Below, piece after piece: positions 24,736 to 32,156 of a stretch of DNA of 64,000 nucleotides. The translations under genes were made by a program, and so were the position numbers. Origin of the DNA: SZUA-100 sp965248135. GTDB lineage: Bacteria > Pseudomonadota > Alphaproteobacteria > Rhizobiales > Rhizobiaceae. Position 1 is the stretch's first letter. Every line of letters begins with the position of its first letter. The stretch lies in the NCBI GenBank assembly GCA_965248135.1, contig CBDFIN010000012.1, forward strand, positions 2,294,001 through 2,358,000, given 5' to 3'. Below the pieces are notes generated by a model, which saw only the letters and a list, made by a program, of their open reading frames with translations, had not been told where the DNA came from and ran no database searches.

Positions 24736-27087
24736 ATGAATTTAGACCCCCATACCGGTTGTCATGACCATGAAAACACTGCCCAGCAAGCCCGGACCAG
24801 CATTGATCCCGTATGCGGCATGACGGTCACCCACAATGTGGACAAAATGTTTCTTGCCCATGATGGCGAAACTTATCATTTCTGCAATCCCAAATGTCAC
24901 GACCGGTTTAAGGCCGATCCGTGGTTTTATCTTTCCGGCGCTAGCAAGCGGGTAAAAAAGGTTGCGGCCAGGGGCACGCAATATATCTGTCCGATGTGCC
25001 CCGAGGTGCAGGAGGAAAAGCCAACAGATTGTCCGATTTGCGGCATGGCGCTTGAACCCAAGGGTGCGCCTGTCGAAGGGCCTAACCCGGAGCTGGTAGA
25101 TTTTACCCGCCGGTTTTGGGTCTGTGTGGCGCTGGCCATACCGCTATTGTTGTTGACGATGGGGGCGATGATCGGCCTGCCGTTTCGGGCCTGGCTTGGT
25201 GAAGAAACAGCGGTGTGGATAGAGCTTTTGTTGGCAGCACCGGTGGTGCTGTGGGCAGCCAGACCAGTGTTCAAACGCGGCTGGAGTTCAATAATTTCCG
25301 GCAATTTCAACATGTGGACATTGATCATGTTGGGGGTCGCAGCCGCCTTCGGCTACAGTGTGGCCGCGACAATAATACCGGGGGCTTTCCCGACTTCGTT
25401 CCGCATGGCGGACGGCTTGGTGCCGGTTTATTATGAAGCTTCTGTGGTTATTATTGCGCTGGTCTTCCTTGGGCAAATCATGGAGTTGAAGGCGCGTCAA
25501 CGAACCGGTTCGGCAATCCGCGCACTGCTTGATCTTTCACCAAAGACCGCCCGGCGAATAAATGACGACGGCAGTGAATATGATGCACCAGTGGAAAACA
25601 TTCTTGTCGGCGACAGGATTCGCCTGCGCCCGGGCGAAAGTGTTGCGGTCGATGGCGTGGTGCTCGAAGGTCATTCGTCAATTGACGAGAGCATGATTTC
25701 GGGCGAACCCATACCGGTTGAAAAGATCGAAGGTAATATTGTCACCGGCGGCACGATCAATGCCACCGGCTCTCTTATCATGCGGGCTGAAAGGGTTGGT
25801 GCAGATACCATGCTTGCCAAAATCGTCGAATTGGTTGGCGAGGCGCAGCGCTCGCGTGCACCGATGCAGGCGATGGCCGACCGGGTGGCCGGTTATTTTG
25901 TGCCGTCGGTGGTGCTGGTGGCAATTGTCGCCTTCGTTTTGTGGGCGATTTTTGGTCCGCCGCCTGCCATGGTCTACGCGATTATTGCTGCCGTGTCGGC
26001 GCTGATAATTGCCTGTCCGTGCGCGCTGGGGCTGGCGACACCAATGTCGGTGACCACTGCCACGGGGCGGGGGGCACAGGCCGGGGTTTTGGTGCGCGAT
26101 GCCGAGGCGCTGGAGCGTTTTGCCACCGTTGATACATTGGTGGTCGACAAGACCGGCACCCTAACCGAAGGCAAACCGGTGCTGAATGAAATTATCGCAC
26201 TGGGCGAATTAGACGATGCCGAAGTTCTGCAAATAGCTGCCGGACTGGAATTGGGATCAGAGCATCCGCTTGCAATGGCCATAATCAAAGGTGCTGAAAA
26301 CCGGAATATTAAGCCGGCTAAAGTCGCGGAATTTAACGCGGTAACCGGCAAGGGCGTTGAAGGCAAGATCGACCGGAAACACGTGATTCTCGGCAATGAT
26401 GCGATGATGCGTGGCCACAATATCGACCTGTCACTGGCTGAAAAACAGGCCGGTGAACTGAGAAACAATGGCAATACGGTGATGTTTGTCGCCCGCGATG
26501 GTGTGGCCTGTGGCCTGTTTGCCGTGCTTGACCCGATCAAACAATCAGCACGCGCTGCCATCGACGCGCTTCATGAAGAAGGGTTGACCATTGTCATGGC
26601 GACTGGCGATAATGAAGTGACGGCGCAGGCGGTTGCCCGGGATCTAGGCATTGATGCGGTTCATGCCGATATATTGCCCCATCAAAAAAAGGCGTTGATC
26701 GATCAATTAAAACATAAGGGCAGCACTGTCGCCATGGCCGGAGACGGGGTCAACGATGCGCCGGCGCTGGCCGCTGCCGATGTGGGTATCGCCATGGGTA
26801 CCGGCGCTAATGTGGCGATGGAAAGCGCTGGCATTACTCTGGTGAAGGGCGAGCTGACCGGCATTATCCGCGCCCGCCGGCTTGCCCACGCGACGATAAA
26901 CAATATCAAGACCAACCTGTTTTTCGCCTTTGCCTATAATGCGGTGGGTGTGCCGGTGGCCGCGGGTATCCTCTATCCCTTTACCGGTACATTGCTGTCG
27001 CCAATGTTTGCCGCCGCTGCCATGAGCCTGTCATCGGTCTCGGTGATCGCCAATGCATTACGGTTGCGTGGTGTAAAACTTGACTGA
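24736..27087 (+). CDS. copA: Cu(I)-exporting P1B-type ATPase
   Basis: A 783-residue inner-membrane copper pump. Instead of N-terminal HMA domains it has a YHS domain (residues about 23-68, IDPVCGMTV and CNPKCHDRF) and a heavy-metal-binding domain (about 82-108, YICPMCPEV and CPICGMALEPK). Then come the membrane CPC motif (IIACPCALGLATP), the phosphorylated DKTGTLTEG, the SEHPLAMAI nucleotide-site motif and GDGVNDAPALAAADVGIAMG. FAYNAVGVPVAAG and MAAAMSLSSVSVIANAL match the Cu(I) ligands of the P1B-1 group. ATG 24736 is preceded by GAGG at 8 bp. The CueR box is upstream. Confidence 0.95.
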   Translation: MNLDPHTGCHDHENTAQQARTSIDPVCGMTVTHNVDKMFLAHDGETYHFCNPKCHDRFKADPWFYLSGASKRVKKVAARGTQYICPMCPEVQEEKPTDCPICGMALEPKGAPVEGPNPELVDFTRRFWVCVALAIPLLLLTMGAMIGLPFRAWLGEETAVWIELLLAAPVVLWAARPVFKRGWSSIISGNFNMWTLIMLGVAAAFGYSVAATIIPGAFPTSFRMADGLVPVYYEASVVIIALVFLGQIMELKARQRTGSAIRALLDLSPKTARRINDDGSEYDAPVENILVGDRIRLRPGESVAVDGVVLEGHSSIDESMISGEPIPVEKIEGNIVTGGTINATGSLIMRAERVGADTMLAKIVELVGEAQRSRAPMQAMADRVAGYFVPSVVLVAIVAFVLWAIFGPPPAMVYAIIAAVSALIIACPCALGLATPMSVTTATGRGAQAGVLVRDAEALERFATVDTLVVDKTGTLTEGKPVLNEIIALGELDDAEVLQIAAGLELGSEHPLAMAIIKGAENRNIKPAKVAEFNAVTGKGVEGKIDRKHVILGNDAMMRGHNIDLSLAEKQAGELRNNGNTVMFVARDGVACGLFAVLDPIKQSARAAIDALHEEGLTIVMATGDNEVTAQAVARDLGIDAVHADILPHQKKALIDQLKHKGSTVAMAGDGVNDAPALAAADVGIAMGTGANVAMESAGITLVKGELTGIIRARRLAHATINNIKTNLFFAFAYNAVGVPVAAGILYPFTGTLLSPMFAAAAMSLSSVSVIANALRLRGVKLD

Positions 27088-27131
27088 GCAAGTCGGGAAC
27101 AACCTTCGAGTTTTCAAAAAGGAGTGAGATA

Positions 27132-27539
27132 GTGAATATTGGCATAGCTGCAAACCGCTCGGAACTACCCGCCAAGACCATCCGCTATTACGAGGAAATT
27201 GGCCTGATAGCACCCGACCGCGCGGCCAATGGTTATCGCGACTATTCTGATGCCGATCTCCACAAACTGCGGTTTATCCAGCGGGCCCGCAGTCTTGGAT
27301 TTTCCATTGAGCAATGCCGTCAGTTGCTGGAGCTTTATCAGGATTCCTCGCGTGCCAGCCGCGACGTCAAGGCGCTGGCTTCAGATCAACTGGCAGATAT
27401 CGACCGAAAACTGGTGGAATTACAGTCAATGCGGCGCACTCTTTCTGATTTGATCAATAAATGCCGTGGTGGTGATCGGCCCGATTGTCCAATTCTCGAC
27501 GACATTGCCGGTGAAAATACAGGAGGAGGAAACCGATGA
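27132..27539 (+). CDS. cueR: MerR-family Cu(I)-responsive regulator, CueR type
   Basis: A 135-residue MerR regulator: N-terminal winged helix (KTIRYYEEIGLIAPDRAANG), a long dimerisation helix and a metal loop. The metal-binding pair C111 and C119 (KCRGGDRPDCPI) is spaced by seven residues as in E. coli CueR (C112, C120), and the position 77 equivalent carries a Ser/Arg region (SSRASRDVK) typical of +1 metal sensors. Start is GTG 27132 with GGAGTG upstream. It should bind the palindrome before copA and so autoregulate, because it is downstream of copA. Its stop overlaps the cytochrome c start. Confidence 0.92.
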   Translation: MNIGIAANRSELPAKTIRYYEEIGLIAPDRAANGYRDYSDADLHKLRFIQRARSLGFSIEQCRQLLELYQDSSRASRDVKALASDQLADIDRKLVELQSMRRTLSDLINKCRGGDRPDCPILDDIAGENTGGGNR

Positions 27540-27961
27540 GAAACAAAGGGATAATGATTGCCGCAGCGCTGTTGGTTTTGGTCGCGGGGGTCTATTTCAG
27601 CGGATTTTTGAACGATGCGTCAACCGGTGGACAAAAGACCCCCGGCGCACCGATGGTCAACGTTACTGTTCCCGAACTAAGCCAGGTGGCCAAAATGGGC
27701 GAAGCGGAATTCAATGCCAGTTGCGCCTCATGCCACGGACAAAACGCTGCCGGGTCCAGCAGTGGCCCGCCACTCATTCACCGTATCTACGAACCTAACC
27801 ACCACGGAGATTTCTCGTTCAAACGGGCGATAGATCTGGGGGTTCGTGCCCATCACTGGAAATTCGGCAATATGCCGGCGCAACCACAGGTGGGGGACAC
27901 GCAACTGGCGCAGATTATTTTCTATGTGCGTTCTTTGCAAAAAGCCAACGGGATATATTGA
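27536..27961 (+). CDS. Membrane-anchored class I cytochrome c
   Basis: A 141-residue periplasmic monohaem cytochrome c. An uncleaved or cleaved hydrophobic segment covers residues 7-24. The haem site is CASCH (C63, C66, H67) and the likely distal ligand is M113 in KFGNMPAQPQV. The domain resembles small copper-operon cytochromes such as those of the CccA type. It overlaps cueR by 4 bp, so it is co-expressed under copper. A role in electron transfer to, or protection of, periplasmic copper enzymes is inference. Confidence 0.88.
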   Translation: MRNKGIMIAAALLVLVAGVYFSGFLNDASTGGQKTPGAPMVNVTVPELSQVAKMGEAEFNASCASCHGQNAAGSSSGPPLIHRIYEPNHHGDFSFKRAIDLGVRAHHWKFGNMPAQPQVGDTQLAQIIFYVRSLQKANGIY

Positions 27962-27994
27962 AGCTCTTTTTGCTATCCCTATCAGGAGGAAATT

Positions 27995-28468
27995 ATGACA
28001 GGCAAATTGCTAAAGCCGGTTATCGCGGCAATCACGTTGCTGGCAATACTGCCCCATGTGGCCGAGGGACATGGCGGTGCAACCGGTATTGTCAAGCAAC
28101 GCATGGATGCGATGGCCGCGATGGGCAAGGCCATGGGCGCCGTTGCCGATATGTTTAAGGGCAAGCGAGATTTTTCGGCCGACGATGTTTCAAAAGCCGG
28201 CGAAATCATTATACGGCACACAAGCGAGATTGATGCGCTGTTTCCCGACAATACAGATAGCCGGAACAACAAACACAGCGACGCGCTGCCTGCGGTTTGG
28301 CAAAGACGTGATGAGTTTTCTAACCTGGTGAAAGAGCTTGGCCAGCAGGTCGACCGATTAAGACAGGCTGCTGCGCTGGGCGATCAATCGCCCATTCGGG
28401 CCGAATTCGGCAAAACCGCTAAAATCTGCTCAAGCTGCCACCAGGATTTTCGCAAGAAGAAAGAGTAG
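27995..28468 (+). CDS. Cytochrome c' (four-helix class II cytochrome c)
   Basis: A 157-residue protein with a signal peptide (residues 1-25, ending VAEG) and a helical body. The haem motif CSSCH lies near the C-terminus (C145, C148, H149) followed by QDFRKKKE, the classic position in cytochrome c'. The pattern RMDAMAAMGKAMGAVADMFK resembles the first helix. Cytochromes c' bind NO and CO at a five-coordinate haem, and some act in nitrosative stress. It follows the cytochrome c gene by 33 bp and closes the copper operon. An AGGAGG-like site precedes its ATG. Confidence 0.9.
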   Translation: MTGKLLKPVIAAITLLAILPHVAEGHGGATGIVKQRMDAMAAMGKAMGAVADMFKGKRDFSADDVSKAGEIIIRHTSEIDALFPDNTDSRNNKHSDALPAVWQRRDEFSNLVKELGQQVDRLRQAAALGDQSPIRAEFGKTAKICSSCHQDFRKKKE

Positions 28469-28496
28469 TCACGAAATGAGCAAAAGCGCTGATAGC

Positions 28497-28967
28497 TCAG
28501 ATCCAGCGCCGGACCTTTGCGGCGTAGTCGTGCCACTGCCGGCCAAATCTTGCGCTTAGATGCGCCTCCTCGCGTTTGATCGCCAAGGTTCCAATTAGAT
28601 AGGCCGCTGCGGCGGCTGCAAGCAACATCCAACTGCTGCCGGCGGCAATCGCGATACCTGAAATCAGCATGACGTTGGCAAAATAAATCGGATTGCGTGA
28701 CCATGCGAACGGCCCAATGGTGACGAGATTGTCGGCACCCTTGGTCGGCAGAATCGTGGTGCTGGCATTGCGCATTGTCTTGAATGCCCACACATCGATG
28801 GCAAGAGCAGCGATGATCGTGATAATTCCCAGCGGCCACAGGTAAGCGCTTGCGGGCGCGATCCAGTTGATTGGTATCAACCAGTGCGCCGCAACGGCGA
28901 TGACGATTGATCCAACGGTGATAATGGGTGGCCAGGGTATGCTGTTTGGTTGGCTTTTGACGTCCAT
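28497..28967 (-). CDS. Isoprenylcysteine carboxyl methyltransferase-like membrane protein
   Basis: A 156-residue membrane protein of the ICMT/PEMT-like methyltransferase fold. Three hydrophobic stretches cover about residues 11-33, 40-58 and 100-130. The SAM-binding C-terminal region is recognisable: LVTIGPFAWSRNPIYFANVM and RREEAHLSARFGRQWHDY-AKVRRW (KREEAHL, then the conserved FG-W-DY pattern). Bacterial members' substrates are unknown. The start is set at an internal ATG; a 23-residue upstream extension is non-hydrophobic and not family-like. It converges on the copper operon. Confidence 0.78.
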   Translation of the reverse strand: MDVKSQPNSIPWPPIITVGSIVIAVAAHWLIPINWIAPASAYLWPLGIITIIAALAIDVWAFKTMRNASTTILPTKGADNLVTIGPFAWSRNPIYFANVMLISGIAIAAGSSWMLLAAAAAAYLIGTLAIKREEAHLSARFGRQWHDYAAKVRRWI

Positions 28968-29093
28968 GATATTGATCTGTCCCAGGGTCTGTTGAGTGTC
29001 AGGATTAGAGATGTGGCATGAGCCAAAATCTTGCATCTATGCAGGTAGAGCCCGAATCGCTACACTTGACAATGTGTGGCGGAAGGTGCGGGT

Positions 29094-29525
29094 ATGTTCG
29101 ACACAATCATCGACTATTTGGATTCCTTGAGCAAGGGACTGGATGCGGGTTTTGCTGATGATGACAAAAATCTGGCGATTGCCGCACTGTTTTATCATAT
29201 GATCGCTGCAGATGGCATTGTGAAGCCGGTAGAAAAGGTGCGCTTTGATCACATTCTCGAAGCCAAATTCAGTTTGACCCGCGAAAGCCTCTCAACACTT
29301 TCCAGCAGGGCTGGGGCGGCAGACTTGCGGTCTTCGGGCCTGTTTCCCTTCACCAGTATTATCAATAACAAATGTTCGAGAGCTGAAAAACTGGAGATAA
29401 TCGAGCACCTGCAGTCGCTGGCTCATTCTGATGGCGAGTGTCATCCCCTTGAAGCGCAGTTGATTGAAAATGTCCGGGAATTGCTCAAATTGCCACCGGC
29501 AAACCCTGAACCATCATTTGCATAA
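29094..29525 (+). CDS. TerB-like protein
   Basis: A 143-residue acidic, alpha-helical protein of the TerB/DjlA-like family (tellurite-resistance TerB fold). Typical pattern: AIAALFYHMIAADGIVKPVEKVRFDHIL then LEIIEHLQSLAHSDGECHPLEAQLIENV, two similar helical halves each with an acidic D/E-rich loop that may bind a metal. ATG 29094 has GGAAGG 7 bp upstream; a GTG at 29076 is an alternative. A second TerB-like gene follows 11 bp later. No tellurite operon neighbours are seen. Confidence 0.8.
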   Translation: MFDTIIDYLDSLSKGLDAGFADDDKNLAIAALFYHMIAADGIVKPVEKVRFDHILEAKFSLTRESLSTLSSRAGAADLRSSGLFPFTSIINNKCSRAEKLEIIEHLQSLAHSDGECHPLEAQLIENVRELLKLPPANPEPSFA

Positions 29526-29536
29526 TCGGAAGCACG

Positions 29537-29986
29537 ATGGCGTTCCTTGATAAAATTCGAACTCTGCTTGAACCCAACAACAGTGTGAGCCGGGTGGCTG
29601 ATGATCAGCAATTGACTGCCGAACTGATTTTGCTGGTACGTATGATGTTTGCCGATGGCAAAGTGACCGCAGACGAACTGGAAAAGTTCAGGGAAATCTG
29701 CGCCACGAAATGTGGCATTCCCGCCGAAGACATACCCGACGTGGTCAAATATCTGTCCGAATATGGCTATGAAACGACTGCTGAACAGGCGGCAGGAATG
29801 TTTGCGAACATGAGTTTGGAGCACCGTCGCGCTATTTTACGACGCATGGCGCGTATCGCTCGCTCGGACAATGAGCTTGATCCGCGCGAATCGCTGATGA
29901 TCCAGCAAACCGCCGACATTTTGGGCCTTACGATGATGGATGCTTTTGCTGACAAAAATTTTGAAACAGGCACCAAGGGTCGCTGA
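29537..29986 (+). CDS. TerB-like protein
   Basis: A 149-residue TerB-fold protein, paralogous in layout to the previous gene. Motifs: LTAELILLVRMMFADGKVTADELEKFREI and ILRRMARIARSDNELDPRESLMIQQTADIL, each with an acidic metal-type loop after a hydrophobic helix. It is 11 bp downstream of its partner, so the two are co-expressed and may form a heterodimer. The cobalamin riboswitch begins 66 bp after its stop. Confidence 0.8.
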   Translation: MAFLDKIRTLLEPNNSVSRVADDQQLTAELILLVRMMFADGKVTADELEKFREICATKCGIPAEDIPDVVKYLSEYGYETTAEQAAGMFANMSLEHRRAILRRMARIARSDNELDPRESLMIQQTADILGLTMMDAFADKNFETGTKGR

Positions 29987-30052
29987 ATGACCATTCTTGA
30001 TCGCAAATCTGATTGACCCGGCCAATAGCGCGCCATATGGTGGCGATGAATC

Positions 30053-30204
30053 GACGGCGCCTTGGCTAGAGGCTGAAAAAGATTCCGGTGCGGTTGACCC
30101 ATTCAGGGAACCAAGTCTGGAGCTGTCACAGCGGAAGACTCCATTTGTGTTAAGCAGATGGCCGGTCCGGTGTCTCGATTGCATAAAAACATCGGAGACC
30201 CGTC
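30053..30204 (+). promoter_or_regulatory. Cobalamin (B12) riboswitch
   Basis: The core elements of the cobalamin aptamer appear in order: P1 5' side GACGG (30053-30057), GGCGCC (30056-30061), an AAAAAGATTCCGGTG block (30076-30090) like the AAAAGGGAAnnCGGTG core, then AAGTCTGGAGCTGTCACAGC (30113-30132), and the terminal B12 box CGGAGACCCGTC (30193-30204). CCGTC at the 3' end pairs with GACGG at the 5' end. The B12 box holds the GGAG that acts as Shine-Dalgarno for the ATG at 30205, so ligand binding would hide the ribosome site. Core bases diverge from consensus in places. Confidence 0.75.
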
Positions 30205-30444
30205 ATGAACCGCTTAATACCATTCCTTGCGATTTTTTTTGTTACTTTCCCCTCATTTGCCCACTCGGGCCATGTGGGCGAACTGGCCGGTCACGCCCAT
30301 TGGCTGGGTTGGGGCCTGTTGGCAGGTGCCGCCGCGGCGGTTGCGGCAATTGCACGGCTCAAGGGAAAAGATAACGCCACGGCTGAGGAAGCTAAAGGCG
30401 AAGAAGGCGAAACGGAAGCCGCCAAAATTGGGCAGGGATCATGA
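30205..30444 (+). CDS. Small membrane protein at the head of the cobalamin operon (DUF6732-like)
   Basis: A 79-residue protein with a signal peptide (residues 1-19, ending FAH) and one membrane segment (residues about 32-52, WLGWGLLAGAAAAVAAIARL), then a charged, Glu/Lys-rich tail. The short loop HSGHVGELAGHAHW is rich in His and could bind cobalt or another metal. It resembles small DUF6732-type proteins that accompany cobalamin genes; I do not know a tested function. It starts right at the riboswitch end and overlaps cbiX by 4 bp. Confidence 0.72.
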   Translation: MNRLIPFLAIFFVTFPSFAHSGHVGELAGHAHWLGWGLLAGAAAAVAAIARLKGKDNATAEEAKGEEGETEAAKIGQGS

Positions 30445-31511
30445 CTGTGACTGAAAAACTTGGTGTCATGGTTTGCGGCCATGGCAGCCGCAATCAAAAT
30501 GCGGCGCTGGAATTTGCCAAGGTGGCGGAAGGGCTCAAGACGCGGTTTCCTGAAATGCCGGTCGAATATGGCTATCTGGAATTTTGCAACCCGGTGATCA
30601 CCCATGGGCTCGATCAGCTGCGCCAACAAGGTGTCACCAGGGTTTTGGCGGTGCCGGGGATGCTGTTTGCCGCTGGTCACGCCAAGAATGATATTCCATC
30701 GGTGCTCAATACCTACAATGCCCAGCATGGCGAAATGGAAATCATTTATGGCCGTGAACTGGGCATTGATCTGAAGATGATCCGCGCCGCCGGTGAGCGA
30801 ATTAAATCCGCCATCGCCGAGGCCGATGCAACAGGCGACAAGGTGCCAGCCGAAGAAACGCTGTTGATGGTGGTCGGGCGCGGTGCCTCCGATCCGGATG
30901 CCAATTCCAATGTAGCCAAGGTTATGCGCATGCTGTGGGAAGGACTTGGGCTGGGCTGGGGCGAGACCTGTTACTCGGGCGTGACATTTCCGCTGGTTGA
31001 GCCGGGTCTTGAACATGCAGCGAGACTGGGTTACCGGCGGATAATTGTCTTTCCTTATTTCCTTTTCACCGGCGTATTGGTCAAAAGAATTTATTCCTAC
31101 AGCGATCAGGTGGCGGCGCGCCATCCGAATATTCAGTTCATCAAGGCGCCATATTTGAACGATCACCCGCTGGTGATCGATACCTTTGCCGACCGGGTTA
31201 ATGAGATACTTGAGGGGCAAAACCTGATGAATTGCCAGATGTGCAAATTCCGTGAGCAGGTGCTGGGCTTCGAAGATCAGGTGGGTCTGCCACAAGAGAG
31301 TCACCATCACCATGTGGAAGGAATAGGGGGTGGACTGGAGGGCTGTCCTTGCAGCGGCGATTGTGATGCCTCATGCCGCGACGAGGCATTTTGCAAAGAC
31401 CATGGCTTGCCCTGGACACCTTTGCACAATCATGCCCATGACCATAGCCACGATCACCATCCCTATCCCCATGCCGATCACCCGCATGGTCCCCGGTCGA
31501 TGAAAAAATAG
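30441..31511 (+). CDS. cbiX: Sirohydrochlorin cobaltochelatase, long form CbiX
   Basis: A 356-residue class II chelatase that inserts Co2+ into sirohydrochlorin. Both CbiX halves are present, with the metal histidines H14 (CGHGSRN) and H80 (FAAGHAKNDIP). C-terminal additions are those of CbiX-L: MNCQMC (residues 263-268), the MxCxxC site of the [4Fe-4S] cluster known in B. megaterium CbiX, then a second cysteine cluster (302, 304, 308, 312, 318) and a His/Asp-rich tail (HNHAHDHSHDHHPYPHADHP, 329-348). Overlaps the small gene before it. Its presence implies cobalt-early synthesis. Confidence 0.92.
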   Translation: MTVTEKLGVMVCGHGSRNQNAALEFAKVAEGLKTRFPEMPVEYGYLEFCNPVITHGLDQLRQQGVTRVLAVPGMLFAAGHAKNDIPSVLNTYNAQHGEMEIIYGRELGIDLKMIRAAGERIKSAIAEADATGDKVPAEETLLMVVGRGASDPDANSNVAKVMRMLWEGLGLGWGETCYSGVTFPLVEPGLEHAARLGYRRIIVFPYFLFTGVLVKRIYSYSDQVAARHPNIQFIKAPYLNDHPLVIDTFADRVNEILEGQNLMNCQMCKFREQVLGFEDQVGLPQESHHHHVEGIGGGLEGCPCSGDCDASCRDEAFCKDHGLPWTPLHNHAHDHSHDHHPYPHADHPHGPRSMKK

Positions 31512-31526
31512 GGCAAGGGTCTTCCT

Positions 31527-32156
31527 TTGTATGACTATCTAAAGGATGGGAAGGAGATTTACCGGCAGTCTTTTCAGACTGTTCGCCGGGAGGCGGACTT
31601 GTCACGTTTTTGTGCTGACGAGAAGGATGTGGTCATCCGCTTGATACATGCCTGCGGCATGGTCGATCTTGCCAGTGATGTGGTCATTTCACCGGGCGCC
31701 GTCGCCGCCGGGCGCAAGGCGCTCGTGGCCGGTGCGGCCATTGTTTGCGACGTGGAGATGGTACGCAAAGGCATTATTTGCCGCAACCTGCCTGCCGGTA
31801 ATGATGTTCTCTGCAATGTCGGCCACCCGCACGGCATCGACTGTGCCAACACCCTTGCGACCACCCGTTCGGCCGGTGGCATCGAGAGCCTGGAAGGAAA
31901 TATCAATGGCGGCATTGTGGTTATCGGCAATGCACCCACTGCATTGTTTCATCTGCTTGAAATGATTGATAGATCTATTCAGCCTCCGGCGCTGATTATT
32001 GGTTGTCCGGTGGGTTTTGTCGGCGCGGTTGAAAGCAAGGAAGCACTGATCAATCACACTGCAACCATCCCCTTCATCACCGTGCGTGGCAGGCGCGGTG
32101 GTTCCGCCATGGCTGCGGCTGCAGTCAATGCCATTGCTCTGGGGCTGCCGCAATGA
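31527..32156 (+). CDS. cobH: Precorrin-8X/cobalt-precorrin-8 methylmutase
   Basis: A 209-residue enzyme that moves a methyl group from C11 to C12 to give hydrogenobyrinate (or cobyrinate). Family blocks: YLKDGKEIYRQSFQTVRREA, RLIHACGMVDLASDVVISPG (about residues 41-60, with the catalytic His in HACGM) and PVGFVGAVESKEALI near the C-terminus. The start is TTG 31527, matching the usual Tyr-Asp-Tyr opening. It overlaps cobL by 4 bp. Confidence 0.93.
   Translation: MYDYLKDGKEIYRQSFQTVRREADLSRFCADEKDVVIRLIHACGMVDLASDVVISPGAVAAGRKALVAGAAIVCDVEMVRKGIICRNLPAGNDVLCNVGHPHGIDCANTLATTRSAGGIESLEGNINGGIVVIGNAPTALFHLLEMIDRSIQPPALIIGCPVGFVGAVESKEALINHTATIPFITVRGRRGGSAMAAAAVNAIALGLPQ

Noticed and set aside
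30291..31313. Long open frame on the minus strand inside cbiX
   Set aside because: It lies fully antisense to a gene with clear chelatase motifs and has no family-like sequence of its own.
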